A stretch of DNA of 64,000 nucleotides from JABDIP01 sp965237625. GTDB lineage: Bacteria; Pseudomonadota; Alphaproteobacteria; DSM-16000; Inquilinaceae. Every line of letters starts with the position of its first letter. The first letter of the stretch is position 1. Below the pieces are notes generated by a model. That model ran no database searches and was not told the DNA's origin. It saw nothing but the letters and a program-made list of their open reading frames with translations. The stretch spans positions 186,001 through 250,000 of the forward strand of contig CBDEGD010000007.1 in assembly GCA_965237625.1 (NCBI GenBank), in the 5' to 3' direction. Shown here one piece after another: positions 10,015 through 19,215 of the stretch. Position numbers and translations under genes: made by a program.

Positions 10015-12085
10015 CGGTCCCGGTCCTCTCCCCCGGCTTGCCCTGCGCGCCCGCCTGAAGGATCTCGGCCACGCAACGCGCCATGGTCTCCGAGGCACGG
10101 CAGATCGGGTCGGTCATGTAAAAATTCTCGACCGGCGAATCAAAGGGCGCCGCTTTCATCTTCCCTGCCTTGCCAAAATCTTCCCATTCGACGGCGGCGG
10201 GCGCATCAGCTGTGGCGAAGATCGGCGCGACCTCGGCCATGTGCCGGCGCAGCGCGTCCAGGGTGTCATAAGGCAGGGGCTCACCGACCCTGGCGCTGAA
10301 GGCGCGCAGGATCTTCCAATCCTCCCGCGCATTGCCGGGCGGGAACACCGCAAGCCGGCCGCGCTGGACCCGGCCCTCGGTATTCACATAGGTGCCGTTC
10401 TTTTCGGTGTAGGCAGCGCCCGGCAGGATCACATCGGCCCGATGGGCGCCGCGATCGCCGTGATGGCCCTGATAGACGACAAAGGCCTGGCCCAGCCGCT
10501 CCGCCTCGATCTCGTCGGCCCCCAGCAGCCAGACCAGCTTGACCGCTCCGGATTGCGCACCTTCCAGGATACCGGCGACATCGCGGCCGCCGGAACCGGG
10601 CACAAAGCCGAGTTCCAGTCCGCCGACCCGCGCGGCGGCGGTGTGCAGCACGTTGAAACCGTTCCAACCGTCCTGGATCATGCCGCTGGTATCGGCAACC
10701 TGTCGGGCCGCCGCCAAAACCGCCGCGCCATCGTCGCGGGCAAGCGCCCCCATGCCCAGGATCAGCATCGGCCGTTTCGCGGCTTTCAGGGTCTTGGCGA
10801 AGGCATGGCTGCCCGATGCGATCTCCTCCAGGGTCGGCGGCCCGGCACCGAGATATTCGCTGCGGTATCCCAGATCGACCTGCGGCCCGACGATTCCGAC
10901 CTTCAGCCCGCCCATCAGCCAGCGCTTGCGGATGCGGGCGTTGACCATGGCCGCTTCCCAGCGCGGGTTGGAGCCGATGATCAGGATCGCGTCGGCCTCT
11001 TCGATGCCGGCAATGGTGGTATTGAACAGATAGCTGGCGCGGACCGATGGATCCATCTTCGCGCCGTCCTGCCGGCAATCCAGGCTGGTCACGCCGCGAC
11101 CGGCCATCAGCTCCTTCAGCGCCAGCATCGACTCGGCATCGCAGAGATCGCCGGCGATGGCCGCCATCTCGTCACCGCCCAGCCCTTCCATGCGCCCGGC
11201 AATGGCGGCGAAGGCCTCGTCCCAGGTCGCCTCCTTCAGCTTGCCGTCCCGGCGCACATAGGACCGGTCCAGCCGCTGGCGCTTCAGCCCGTCATAGGCG
11301 AAGCGGGTGCGGTCGCTGATCCACTCCTCATTGACGTCCTCATGCAGGCGCGGCAGCACCCGCAGCACTTCGCCGCCGCGGGCGTCGACCCGGATGTTGC
11401 TGCCGACCGCGTCCAGCGCGTCGATCGATTCGGTCTTGCGCAGCTCCCAGGAACGGGCGTTGAAGGCGTAAGGCTTGGACGTCAGGGCGCCGACCGGGCA
11501 GATGTCGATCATATTGCCCGACAGCTCGGTGGAGATCGCCTTCTCGATATAGGTGCCGACCTCCATGTGCTCGCTGCGCCCGGTGGCTCCGAGCTCGGGC
11601 GTGCCGGCAATCTCGTCGGCAAACCGGATGCAGCGGGTGCAGTGGATGCACCGGGTCATGAAGGTCTTGATCAGCGGCCCGAGATTCTTCTCCTTCACCG
11701 CCCGCTTGTTTTCCTCGAAGCGGCTGCGGTCGAAGCCGTAGGCCACGGCCTGGTCCTGCAGATCGCACTCGCCGCCCTGATCGCAGATCGGGCAATCCAA
11801 CGGATGGTTGATCAGCAGGAATTCCATGACGCCCTTGCGCGCCTTATGGACGATTTCGGTGTCCGTGCGAATCACCATGCCCTCGCCGCAGGGCATCGCG
11901 CAGGACGCGATCGGTTTGGGCGCCCGCTCCATCTCAACGAGACACATGCGGCAATTGGCCGGCACCGACAGGCGCTCGTGAAAGCAGAAACGCGGAATCT
12001 CGATGCCGAGCTGCTCGCAGGCCTGCAGCACCGATGTGCCGGGCTCGACCTCGATCTCCATCCCGTCGATGGTCAGTTTCGGCAT
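10007..12085 (-). CDS. nuoG: NADH-quinone oxidoreductase subunit G
   Basis: Large iron-sulfur subunit of the electron-input arm, 692 residues, the short form typical of alphaproteobacteria and mitochondria. The N-terminal [2Fe-2S] domain shows CFHERLSVPANCRMC. Next come the CPICDQGGECDLQD cluster ligands and the [4Fe-4S] set CIHCTRCIRFADE, then a molybdopterin-oxidoreductase-like domain without cofactor function. It is separated from nuoF by the two-gene insert at 12134-12901. The 48-base gap to that insert holds nothing recognisable. Confidence 0.96.
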   Translation of the reverse strand: MPKLTIDGMEIEVEPGTSVLQACEQLGIEIPRFCFHERLSVPANCRMCLVEMERAPKPIASCAMPCGEGMVIRTDTEIVHKARKGVMEFLLINHPLDCPICDQGGECDLQDQAVAYGFDRSRFEENKRAVKEKNLGPLIKTFMTRCIHCTRCIRFADEIAGTPELGATGRSEHMEVGTYIEKAISTELSGNMIDICPVGALTSKPYAFNARSWELRKTESIDALDAVGSNIRVDARGGEVLRVLPRLHEDVNEEWISDRTRFAYDGLKRQRLDRSYVRRDGKLKEATWDEAFAAIAGRMEGLGGDEMAAIAGDLCDAESMLALKELMAGRGVTSLDCRQDGAKMDPSVRASYLFNTTIAGIEEADAILIIGSNPRWEAAMVNARIRKRWLMGGLKVGIVGPQVDLGYRSEYLGAGPPTLEEIASGSHAFAKTLKAAKRPMLILGMGALARDDGAAVLAAARQVADTSGMIQDGWNGFNVLHTAAARVGGLELGFVPGSGGRDVAGILEGAQSGAVKLVWLLGADEIEAERLGQAFVVYQGHHGDRGAHRADVILPGAAYTEKNGTYVNTEGRVQRGRLAVFPPGNAREDWKILRAFSARVGEPLPYDTLDALRRHMAEVAPIFATADAPAAVEWEDFGKAGKMKAAPFDSPVENFYMTDPICRASETMARCVAEILQAGAQGKPGERTGTDG

Positions 12086-12133
12086 ATTCTGGGCTCTCGC
12101 GTGCCGGTCACTGTTACTGCGCCGATTCTATTT

Positions 12134-12307
12134 CTAATCTGAGTTCTTGGTAGAACGGTTTTTCACAGGCTTCGCAGGCTGGCTACCAGAACTTGGTTTG
12201 GCGGACGTCGGGGGCTTGCTCGACGGCGAGCCCGACGGTCGATATCCGCCGCGTTCCAGTATGATCCGACGAGGCTTGTTCGGTTTCGTTTGCTTGTCAT
12301 CAGCCAT
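12134..12307 (-). CDS. Small basic Pro/Ser/Lys-rich protein, unknown function
   Basis: A 57-residue reading frame, MADDKQTKPNKPRR...STKNSD, found by reading the minus strand between the DUF6338-like gene and nuoG. It begins 3 bases after that gene's stop, so the two are probably co-translated. The product is very basic and low in complexity (Lys, Pro, Ser) and looks disordered. The only ordered-looking piece is RRIILERGGYRPSG near residues 13-26. No membrane segment or signal peptide. I do not recognise a function. Its tight spacing, composition matching its partner, and the absence of any other gene in the gap support it. Confidence 0.6.
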   Translation of the reverse strand: MADDKQTKPNKPRRIILERGGYRPSGSPSSKPPTSAKPSSGSQPAKPVKNRSTKNSD

Positions 12308-12310
12308 TTT

Positions 12311-12901
12311 CTACTCCAGAAATACTCTCACGTGTCGATAGTCTGTCGGCCTCAACAGAATGCCGGGAGCTCCATCAACTCGACCACCAAAAGCTCCATT
12401 CGTGCCGACTTCCCAAAGCTCCTCTATATATAGGTGGCCCGAATCGGGATAGGCGCTTGCAAAGGAATTACTGCCAAAACGTCCACCGACTAGACTACTG
12501 TCGTTCAGTTCCACTATCAGCCAGCAGCCATCTTTAGCTTTTCCAAAGAACTCATCTAATGAGGTGTGAGCCTGCACCATGATTATGCCGCCTTGCTCCA
12601 GCCAGCGTATGACTTTGGCTACGACGAATGGCCATATGGCTGGCGCTACAAGGAAACAGACAATAACCAGACCCCATGCAACCCAAATATTGGATAAAAT
12701 CCAAGAAGTATCACCAAGGCGATTAATGAGAGGGAACAAAACAACAAAATTGACTAAGCTAAATGATACCGCCTCGACGATTTTATTCTTCAGATCATGA
12801 TCCGCCTGCGGCACCACTAAGCCAAATATATACATCGATATTGTACCGGGTAGCACGAATGCTGCAAAGAGTATTATCGAATGTAACGTCAGTTCCGGCA
12901 C
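12311..12901 (-). CDS. DUF6338-like membrane protein inserted in the nuo operon
   Basis: Protein of 196 residues with three predicted transmembrane segments (about 8-30, 43-62 and 72-96) and a soluble C-terminal half ending LYIEELWEV...LLRPTDYRHVRV. The WLIVEL...SLVGGRFGSNSFAS pattern resembles the C-terminal domain of DUF6338 proteins. This is from memory and unverified. The start is a GTG 6 bases after the nuoF stop, and the frame is flanked by nuo genes on both sides in the same direction. Base composition is clearly more AT-rich than the nuo genes, suggesting acquired DNA. It is not a known complex I subunit. Confidence 0.75.
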   Translation of the reverse strand: MPELTLHSIILFAAFVLPGTISMYIFGLVVPQADHDLKNKIVEAVSFSLVNFVVLFPLINRLGDTSWILSNIWVAWGLVIVCFLVAPAIWPFVVAKVIRWLEQGGIIMVQAHTSLDEFFGKAKDGCWLIVELNDSSLVGGRFGSNSFASAYPDSGHLYIEELWEVGTNGAFGGRVDGAPGILLRPTDYRHVRVFLE

Positions 12902-12907
12902 CGGTCC

Positions 12908-14203
12908 CTACTCCGCCGCCGTGCGATGGGCGGCATCGCGGTATTCGCGGATACGCGTCTCCATCTCCGGGCGGAAATGCCGAATCAGGCCCTGGATCGG
13001 CCAGCCCGAAGCGTCGCCATGGGCGCAGATCGTGTGGCCTTCGATTTCCTTGGTGACTTCCAGCAGCAAGTCGATCTCTTCGACCCTGGCATTGCCCTTG
13101 ACCATGCGCTGCATCACCCGCCACAGCCAGCCGGTACCCTCGCGGCACGGTGTGCACTGGCCGCAGCTCTCATGCATGTAGAAATGCGACAACCGGGCGA
13201 TGGCGTAGATCACGTCGGTCGACTTGTCCATGACGATCAAGCCGCCAGTTCCCAGGCTGGAGCGGATTTCGCGCAGGCTGTCGAAATCCATCAACGCCGT
13301 TTCGCAATCCTTCTTCGGCAGCAAAGGCGTTGACGAACCGCCGGGGATCACCGCCAGCAGATTGTCCCAACCGCCGCGTACGCCGCCGGCATGGCGGTCG
13401 ATCAGTTCCCTCATGGGAACGCCGAGTTCTTCCTCGACGTTGCAGGGCTGCTCCACATGACCGGAGATGCAGAACAGCTTGGTGCCGTTGTTCTTCGGCC
13501 GGCCGAGAGAGCCGAACCAATCGCCGCCGCGCCGCAGGATTTCCGGCACAACGGCGATGGTCTCGACATTGTTCACCGTGGTTGGGCAGCCATAGAGCCC
13601 GGCGCCCGCAGGGAAAGGCGGCTTGTTGCGCGGCTGGCCTTTCTTGCCCTCCAGGCTTTCCAGCAGGGCGGTCTCCTCGCCGCAGATATAGGCGCCGGCG
13701 CCGCGATGCAGGTAAAGGTCGAAATCCCACCCGGTACCGGCAGCGTTCTTGCCCAGCAGGCCGGCATCATAGGCCTCGTCGATCGCCTTCTGGACGTTCG
13801 ACGCCTCACCGTAGAACTCACCGCGGATATAGATGTAGCAGGCGTGCGCGCCGAGGGCGAAAGAGGACACCAGCGCGCCCTCGATCAGCCGATGCGGATC
13901 GAATCGCAGGATCTCACGGTCCTTGCAGGTGCCCGGCTCCGATTCGTCGGCATTGATGACCAGATAGCTCGGGCGCCCATCCGGCAATTCCTTGGGCATG
14001 AAGGACCATTTCAGCCCGGTCGGGAAGCCGGCGCCGCCGCGTCCGCGCAGGCCCGAGGTCTTCATCTCCTCGATGATCTTCTCGCGGCCCAGGGCCAGCA
14101 GGGCCATGGTGTTGTCCCAGATGCCGCGCTGGCGGGCGGCATCGAGGTCCCAGCCATACCAGCCATAGAGGTTGGTGAAGATCCGGTCGCGGTCCTGCAG
14201 CAT
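12908..14203 (-). CDS. nuoF: NADH-quinone oxidoreductase subunit F (NADH/FMN site)
   Basis: Subunit that oxidises NADH and holds FMN and cluster N3. It has 431 residues. The nucleotide-binding loop GLRGRGGAGFPTG lies near residue 51-63, the FMN region YLVINADESEPGTCKDR follows, and the [4Fe-4S] ligands are in ESCGQCTPCREG near 345-356. I use the ATG at 14203 (MLQDRDRIF); a TTG at 14209 would overlap the nuoE stop. Normal length and sequence. Confidence 0.97.
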   Translation of the reverse strand: MLQDRDRIFTNLYGWYGWDLDAARQRGIWDNTMALLALGREKIIEEMKTSGLRGRGGAGFPTGLKWSFMPKELPDGRPSYLVINADESEPGTCKDREILRFDPHRLIEGALVSSFALGAHACYIYIRGEFYGEASNVQKAIDEAYDAGLLGKNAAGTGWDFDLYLHRGAGAYICGEETALLESLEGKKGQPRNKPPFPAGAGLYGCPTTVNNVETIAVVPEILRRGGDWFGSLGRPKNNGTKLFCISGHVEQPCNVEEELGVPMRELIDRHAGGVRGGWDNLLAVIPGGSSTPLLPKKDCETALMDFDSLREIRSSLGTGGLIVMDKSTDVIYAIARLSHFYMHESCGQCTPCREGTGWLWRVMQRMVKGNARVEEIDLLLEVTKEIEGHTICAHGDASGWPIQGLIRHFRPEMETRIREYRDAAHRTAAE

Positions 14204-14205
14204 GC

Positions 14206-15018
14206 TCAACTCTCGTCCTTCGCCACAGGAGCATCGCCATCCCCGGCATCGGGGGCAACGCTGCCCACGGTATCGGCCTTCTTCGCTTTTGGCTTCGCCG
14301 TCTTCGGCTTGGCTGGGGTCTTGGGCTTTGATTCGGCCTTGGGCTCCGCTTCGGCAGGCGGCGCCTTGGCGGCTTTCTTCGGGGTCGCCTTCTCCGGCGT
14401 CACCACAACCGGCGGCAATTCCAACAGTGTCGTCGGCCCGGACAGCGCCTGGCTTCCCTTGCGTCCGATCTGCGAACCGATTTTCGGAGCCTCGCCCTTG
14501 CTGAGCGAGTCGATCAAGCCACCCATGCGTTGATAGTCGAGGTCCTCGAAATAATCGTCATTGATCTGGACCATGGGCGCGTTGACGCAGGCGCCCAGGC
14601 ATTCGACCTCTATCACCGAAAAGGCGCCGTCGGCGGAGTTCTGACCGGGCGACAGGCCGGTCTTGTCCTTGATCGCCTTCAGCACGTCGTTCGAGCCGCA
14701 CAGCCAGCATGGCGAGGTGGTGCAGACCTGGATGAAATGCCGGCCGACCGGCGCCTTGTTGAACATGGTATAGAAGCTGGCGACCTCGTAGGCGCGGATC
14801 GGCGGTATCTCCAGGAGGTCGGATACGTATTCCATCGCCGCGCGCGGCAACCAGTTCTCGTTCTGGCGCTGGGCCAGTTCCAGCAGCGGCAACAGGGCGC
14901 TTTGCTGGCGACCGTCCGGGTATTTGGCGATGATCGTCCTGGCCTTGGCGAGATTCTCCGCGCTGAACTCGAAATCCGCGGGTTGCCGCGCCTCCGGGGC
15001 CGGTGCGCCGAAGCTCAT
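14206..15018 (-). CDS. nuoE: NADH-quinone oxidoreductase subunit E with extended Lys/Pro/Ala tail
   Basis: 24-kDa-type [2Fe-2S] subunit (cluster N1a) of complex I. The thioredoxin-like core carries the ligands in CTTSPCWLCGS and ECLGACVNAP. The core ends near residue 200 and is followed by about 65 residues rich in Lys, Pro and Ala, ending in an acidic DAGDGDAPVAKDES. Such extensions are seen in some alphaproteobacterial NuoE proteins. The ATG at 15018 overlaps the nuoD stop (ATGA). The frame continues upstream into nuoD but lacks support there. Confidence 0.95.
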   Translation of the reverse strand: MSFGAPAPEARQPADFEFSAENLAKARTIIAKYPDGRQQSALLPLLELAQRQNENWLPRAAMEYVSDLLEIPPIRAYEVASFYTMFNKAPVGRHFIQVCTTSPCWLCGSNDVLKAIKDKTGLSPGQNSADGAFSVIEVECLGACVNAPMVQINDDYFEDLDYQRMGGLIDSLSKGEAPKIGSQIGRKGSQALSGPTTLLELPPVVVTPEKATPKKAAKAPPAEAEPKAESKPKTPAKPKTAKPKAKKADTVGSVAPDAGDGDAPVAKDES

Positions 15019-16196
15019 CGATCGATCTCCCCGAACACGATGTCCATGGAGCCGATGATCGCCACCGCATCGGCCAGCATGTGGCCGCGGCTGCTGAAAT
15101 CCAGCCCCTGCAGATGGGCGAAGCCCGGCGCGCGAATCCGGCAGCGATAGGGTTTGTTGGTGCCGTCGGCGACCAGATAGACGCCGAATTCCCCCTTCGG
15201 CGCCTCGGTCCCCACATAAACCTCGCCCTTCGGCACGTGATAGCCCTCGGTATACAGCTTGAAGTGATGGATCAGCGCCTCCATCGAGCGCTTCATCTCC
15301 GCCCGCGGCGGCGGCGCGACCTTGTAGTCGGTGACCTTGACCGGCCCCTCCTTGGGCATGTCCTCGAGGCATTGCCGGATGATTCGGATCGACTGGCGCA
15401 TCTCTTCGACCCGCACCAGATAGCGGGCGTAACAATCGCCGGTCAGTCCCACCGGCACATCGAAATCCATCCGGTCATACACGTCGTAAGGCTGCGACTT
15501 CCGCAAATCCCAGGCGACATTGGAAGCGCGCAACATCGGCCCGGTAAAGCCCCAGGCGACCGCCTCTTCGGCGGTGACCGTCCCGATGTCGACGGTGCGC
15601 TGCTTGAACACCCGATTGTTCGACAGCAGCCCCTCGATATCGGCCAGGAATTTCGGGAAATGCTCGGAATATTCCCAGATGTCATCGGCCAGCCCGGCCG
15701 GCATGTCCTGATGCACACCACCCGGCCGGAAATAGGCCGCATGCAGCCGGGCGCCGGAGACCCGCTCGTAGAACTCCATCAATACTTCACGTTCCTCGAA
15801 GCCCCAGAGTGACGGGGTAATCGCACCCACATCAAGGGCATAGGTCGTCAAATTGAGAATATGGTTTAGGAGCCGGGAGATTTCGCTGAACAGCACCCGG
15901 ATGTACTGCCCGCGCTCCGGCACTTCGATGCCCAGCAGCCGTTCCGTCGCCAGGGCGAAGGCGTGTTCCTGGTTCATCGGCGCGACATAATCCAGCCGGT
16001 CGAAATACGGCACCGCCTGGAGGTAGGTCTTGTACTCGATCAGCTTCTCTGTGCCGCGATGGAGCAGGCCGATATGCGGATCGGCGCGCTCGACCACCTC
16101 GCCATCCATCTCCAGCACCAGGCGCAGCACGCCGTGCGCCGCGGGATGCTGCGGCCCGAAATTCATCGTGTAGGGTTTGATCTGGGTTTCGGCCAT
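15015..16196 (-). CDS. nuoD: NADH-quinone oxidoreductase subunit D
   Basis: 49-kDa-type subunit forming the quinone pocket of complex I with NuoB. It has 393 residues and starts MAETQIKPYTMNFGPQHPAAHG, the normal N-terminus with the conserved HPAAHG loop. The C-terminus ends SMDIVFGEIDR, as expected. A GTG at 16205 overlapping the nuoC stop is an alternative start adding three residues. The stop overlaps nuoE. Confidence 0.97.
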   Translation of the reverse strand: MAETQIKPYTMNFGPQHPAAHGVLRLVLEMDGEVVERADPHIGLLHRGTEKLIEYKTYLQAVPYFDRLDYVAPMNQEHAFALATERLLGIEVPERGQYIRVLFSEISRLLNHILNLTTYALDVGAITPSLWGFEEREVLMEFYERVSGARLHAAYFRPGGVHQDMPAGLADDIWEYSEHFPKFLADIEGLLSNNRVFKQRTVDIGTVTAEEAVAWGFTGPMLRASNVAWDLRKSQPYDVYDRMDFDVPVGLTGDCYARYLVRVEEMRQSIRIIRQCLEDMPKEGPVKVTDYKVAPPPRAEMKRSMEALIHHFKLYTEGYHVPKGEVYVGTEAPKGEFGVYLVADGTNKPYRCRIRAPGFAHLQGLDFSSRGHMLADAVAIIGSMDIVFGEIDR

Positions 16197-16201
16197 CGGG
16201 A

Positions 16202-16831
16202 TCACGTGCTCTCGGAGGGCTTGCCGTCCTCCGCCTTCTCATCGCCCGGAAGAACCTGGCGTGTCATGCCCTCCCAGGGGCTGAGAAAGTCGAAGGTCCG
16301 GAAGTCCTGGGTCAGCTTGACCGGCTCATAAACGACCCGTTTCTGCTCATCATCGTAACGGACCTCCACATAGCCGGTCAGCGGGAAGTCCTTGCGCAGC
16401 GGATGCCCCTCGAACCCGTAATCGGTCAGGATGCGGCGCAGATCCGGGTTGTCGGAAAAGAAGATGCCGAACATGTCCCAGGTCTCACGCTCGAACCAGG
16501 TGGCGGCCGGGTGGACAGCGTGGACCGACGGCACCGGATTGTCTTCGTCGGTCACGCATTTCACACGCAGGCGCCGGTTCTGCTTCATGCTGAGGAGCTG
16601 ATAGACCACCTCGAATCGCGCCTCGCGTTCCGGGTAGTCGACGGCGGTGATATCGATCAGCTGTTCGAACAGGCAGCCGGCATCGTCGCGCAAATAGGTC
16701 AATACGCGGCAGATCGCGCCCGACCGAACGGAGACCACCAATTGATCATTGATGGTTTCGACTCCGGAGATATCCGCATCCAGTTCGGCGGCGATGTGGT
16801 CACCAAGCTCGGTGAGGGAGCGATCAACCAT
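16202..16831 (-). CDS. nuoC: NADH-quinone oxidoreductase subunit C
   Basis: 30-kDa-type scaffold subunit of the peripheral arm, 209 residues. The family signature region ERETWDMFGIFFSDNPDLRRILTDYGFEGHPLRKDFP is visible in the middle. It is not fused to NuoD, unlike E. coli. It follows nuoB by 14 bases and ends just before nuoD. Standard alphaproteobacterial arrangement. Confidence 0.96.
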   Translation of the reverse strand: MVDRSLTELGDHIAAELDADISGVETINDQLVVSVRSGAICRVLTYLRDDAGCLFEQLIDITAVDYPEREARFEVVYQLLSMKQNRRLRVKCVTDEDNPVPSVHAVHPAATWFERETWDMFGIFFSDNPDLRRILTDYGFEGHPLRKDFPLTGYVEVRYDDEQKRVVYEPVKLTQDFRTFDFLSPWEGMTRQVLPGDEKAEDGKPSEST

Positions 16832-16845
16832 ATGCCCAACCCGCG

Positions 16846-17406
16846 CTATCGAATGATCCGGCCGCCGCGGCGGATCTTCTTCTGCAACTGCAATATGCCG
16901 TAGATCAGCGCCTCGGCGGTTGGCGGACAGCCCGGCACGTAGATATCGACCGGCACGATTCGGTCGCAGCCGCGGACCACCGAATAGGAATAATGGTAAT
17001 AGCCGCCGCCATTGGCGCAGGACCCCATCGAGATCACCCAGCGGGGCTCGGCCATCTGGTCATAGACCCGGCGGAGAGCCGGCGCCATCTTGTTGGTCAG
17101 CGTTCCGGCGACGATCATCACATCGGATTGCCGGGGGCTGGGCCGTGGGATCACGCCGAGCCGGTCAAGGTCGTAGCGCGGCATATAGGCGTGGATCATC
17201 TCAACCGCGCAGCACGCCAAGCCGAATGTCATCGGCCACAGCGAACCGGTGCGCGCCCAGTTCAAGATGCCGTCCAGCGATGTGACGAGGAACCCCTTAT
17301 CCTGGAGTTCCGACGAGACCGCCGCGACGACCGCATCCTGATTTGGTGCCAATACCGACGGCGCAGCCGCTTCGGTCGCGGCCACGGGCTTGCCGCCTAA
17401 TCCCAT
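16846..17406 (-). CDS. nuoB: NADH-quinone oxidoreductase subunit B
   Basis: PSST-type subunit holding cluster N2, the last electron donor to quinone. It has 186 residues. The four cysteine ligands are in LACCAVEM, MGSCANGG and VPGCPPTAE. I chose the ATG at 17406, which overlaps the nuoA stop region by 10 bases and has an AAGG Shine-Dalgarno 9 bases ahead. An upstream ATG at 17427 would overlap nuoA by 31 bases. The first 25 residues are Ala-rich and variable in the family. Confidence 0.96.
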   Translation of the reverse strand: MGLGGKPVAATEAAAPSVLAPNQDAVVAAVSSELQDKGFLVTSLDGILNWARTGSLWPMTFGLACCAVEMIHAYMPRYDLDRLGVIPRPSPRQSDVMIVAGTLTNKMAPALRRVYDQMAEPRWVISMGSCANGGGYYHYSYSVVRGCDRIVPVDIYVPGCPPTAEALIYGILQLQKKIRRGGRIIR

Positions 17407-17765
17407 TCCAAGGCACCTTTCCGCCATTCGTAGATGAACCCGACAGTCAGGATCCCAAGAAACGTCACCATCGACCAGAATCCATACATGCCAATGTCAC
17501 CCAGCGAGATAGCCCAGGGGAACAGGAAGGCGACCTCAAGATCGAATATGATGAACAGGATCGCCACCAGATAGAAGCGGACGTCGAAACGCCCCCGCGC
17601 ATCTTCGAAGGCATCGAACCCGCATTCGAACGCGCTGAGCTTCTCACTGTCCGGTTTCTGTTCGGCGACAAGATAGGACAGCCCAACCGCCGCCACCGAA
17701 ATCGCGGTCGCGATTCCGAGGAAAAGCAGGATGGGAAAGTATTCGGCCAAAAGCGATTGCGACAT
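17397..17765 (-). CDS. nuoA: NADH-quinone oxidoreductase subunit A
   Basis: First gene of the complex I operon, a three-helix membrane subunit of 122 residues. It carries the conserved loop KLSAFECGFDAFEDARGRFDVRFYLVAILFIIFDLEVAFLFPW with the cysteine and acidic residues near the quinone cavity. No nuo gene lies upstream, so the operon promoter should be in the 400-base gap before it. Confidence 0.97.
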   Translation of the reverse strand: MSQSLLAEYFPILLFLGIATAISVAAVGLSYLVAEQKPDSEKLSAFECGFDAFEDARGRFDVRFYLVAILFIIFDLEVAFLFPWAISLGDIGMYGFWSMVTFLGILTVGFIYEWRKGALEWD

Positions 17766-18168
17766 GCGGCGCCTCGGGCTGCGGTTTCACGAAAGCGGCA
17801 GCGGGAAGAAAAAACCTTACAACTCAACTGTTTGTAGGTGTCCGCGCCACGGTGGTTCTTGGCAAGATGTATAGGCCGGCGAGGCCGGCAAGGAAAGCGA
17901 AATCGGCCCGGAAACCCAATGTTTGCGCGCCATGGGGCGCTATCAGGCACGGTGGCCGCTCTCAACCTGGAAGGTGTCGCGCTCATCGGCCGCAGGCTCG
18001 GCATCGGAATCCTCCTGGCGCGAATTCGATGACCGGGTATATTGTATTGTATATAATGCGCGAGATCGCGGGGATCGCCTCCGCCGAGCAAAACAGAAAG
18101 GCCGGCGGGCGGCCGAAAGGTAGATCGCCCGAACGAGCCGGGGAAAACGGGCGGTGCAGGCATCGTTA
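17766..18168. other. Divergent intergenic region between nuoA and the cyclase-FHA gene
   Basis: About 400 bases with no convincing gene. The short frames here overlap the cyclase gene or have atypical composition. It must hold the promoters of the nuo operon (minus) and the cyclase gene (plus). On the plus strand there is an AT-rich stretch at 18038-18057 ending in TATAAT (18052-18057) that could be a -10 box, but I see no clear -35. On the minus strand TATACA near 17870 is a weak -10 candidate for nuo. Confidence 0.35.
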
Positions 18169-19056
18169 ATGGGTGAGCCGACCCCAAATATGGGCATCCT
18201 GTATGCGGATGTGTGCAACAGCGTGCGACTCTACGAGACGCTGGGCGACGAAGAGGCACACCGGCTGATCCACGATTGCCTGGCCAAGCTGGTTGAAATT
18301 ACACGCCAGTACAGCGGTACCGTCATCCGCACCCAGGGCGACGGGGTGATGAGCGTGTTCGGCACCGCCGATCAGACTTTCGACGCCGCGCGCCAGATGC
18401 AGGAGACCTATCGGGAAGGCCACATCACCATCACCGCCGGGTTCAACTTCGGATCGGTGATCGCCGATGATGGCGATGTCTATGGCGACGCCGTCAACCT
18501 GGCCGCCCGGGTCGCCGCCCTGGCCCGGCCCGGCGAGATTCTGCTGACCGGCGAGACGGTGCGCGAATTGTCGCCAAACCTGAAGGAGACGGTCCGCCTT
18601 TTCGACACCACGACCGTGCGCGGGCGAAGCCGTCCGGTGGAGATATTCGCGGTCCGGGCGGCAGCGGACCAACAGACCACCTATGTCCCCTCTTCCACGC
18701 CGAAAGCCGCCAAATCCCGGCAGCCCGGCATGCTGACTCTGCAACACGGCAAGCGCATATTCCGGGTCGGCGACGGCGTGCAAGTCCTGGTGCTGGGCCG
18801 CGACGAACGGTGCGATCTGGTGGTGAAGAGCTACTTCGCGTCCCGGCGGCACGCCGTGATCGAGATGAGCCGCGATCGTTTCGTGCTCACCGATCAGAGC
18901 TCGAACGGCACCTTTGTCGTTCCCGGCAACGGTCACGACGTCTTTCTGAAGCGGGAATCGCTTCCTCTGCTGGGCGACGGCACGATCTCGCTTGGCGCGG
19001 CTCCGTCTGACGACGAGAGCTACACAGTCCATTTCGAAGTCGAGGAAGCCAACTGA
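18169..19056 (+). CDS. Class III nucleotide cyclase with C-terminal FHA domain
   Basis: Cytosolic protein of 295 residues with an adenylate/guanylate cyclase domain (about 8-165) and a forkhead-associated phosphothreonine-binding domain (about 195-290). Cyclase metal aspartates are present at D14 (LYADVCNS) and D58 (TQGDGVM), and the transition-state pair N110 and R114 in GDAVNLAARV. The FHA motifs LGRDERCD, SRRHAVIE and SSNGTFV are intact. It should make cAMP or cGMP; the substrate is not clear from the sequence. Start ATG 18169; GTG 18154 is possible. A degenerate paralogue lies at 58123-59001. It is divergent from nuo and has no operon partner. Confidence 0.85.
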   Translation: MGEPTPNMGILYADVCNSVRLYETLGDEEAHRLIHDCLAKLVEITRQYSGTVIRTQGDGVMSVFGTADQTFDAARQMQETYREGHITITAGFNFGSVIADDGDVYGDAVNLAARVAALARPGEILLTGETVRELSPNLKETVRLFDTTTVRGRSRPVEIFAVRAAADQQTTYVPSSTPKAAKSRQPGMLTLQHGKRIFRVGDGVQVLVLGRDERCDLVVKSYFASRRHAVIEMSRDRFVLTDQSSNGTFVVPGNGHDVFLKRESLPLLGDGTISLGAAPSDDESYTVHFEVEEAN

Positions 19057-19118
19057 GGACCCCCCAGGCGTCGGCTTGGCCCATTAAGGGCGTCCAATGC
19101 TGCGCTGAAGGAGGGGAA

Positions 19119-19195
<77 letters not shown>

Positions 19196-19215
19196 ATAGG
19201 CGTCTGAACCTCGCC

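Noticed and set aside
10241..12142. 633-codon plus-strand frame opposite nuoG
   Set aside because: Long only because of GC-rich third positions in nuoG. NuoG on the other strand has all its iron-sulfur ligands.
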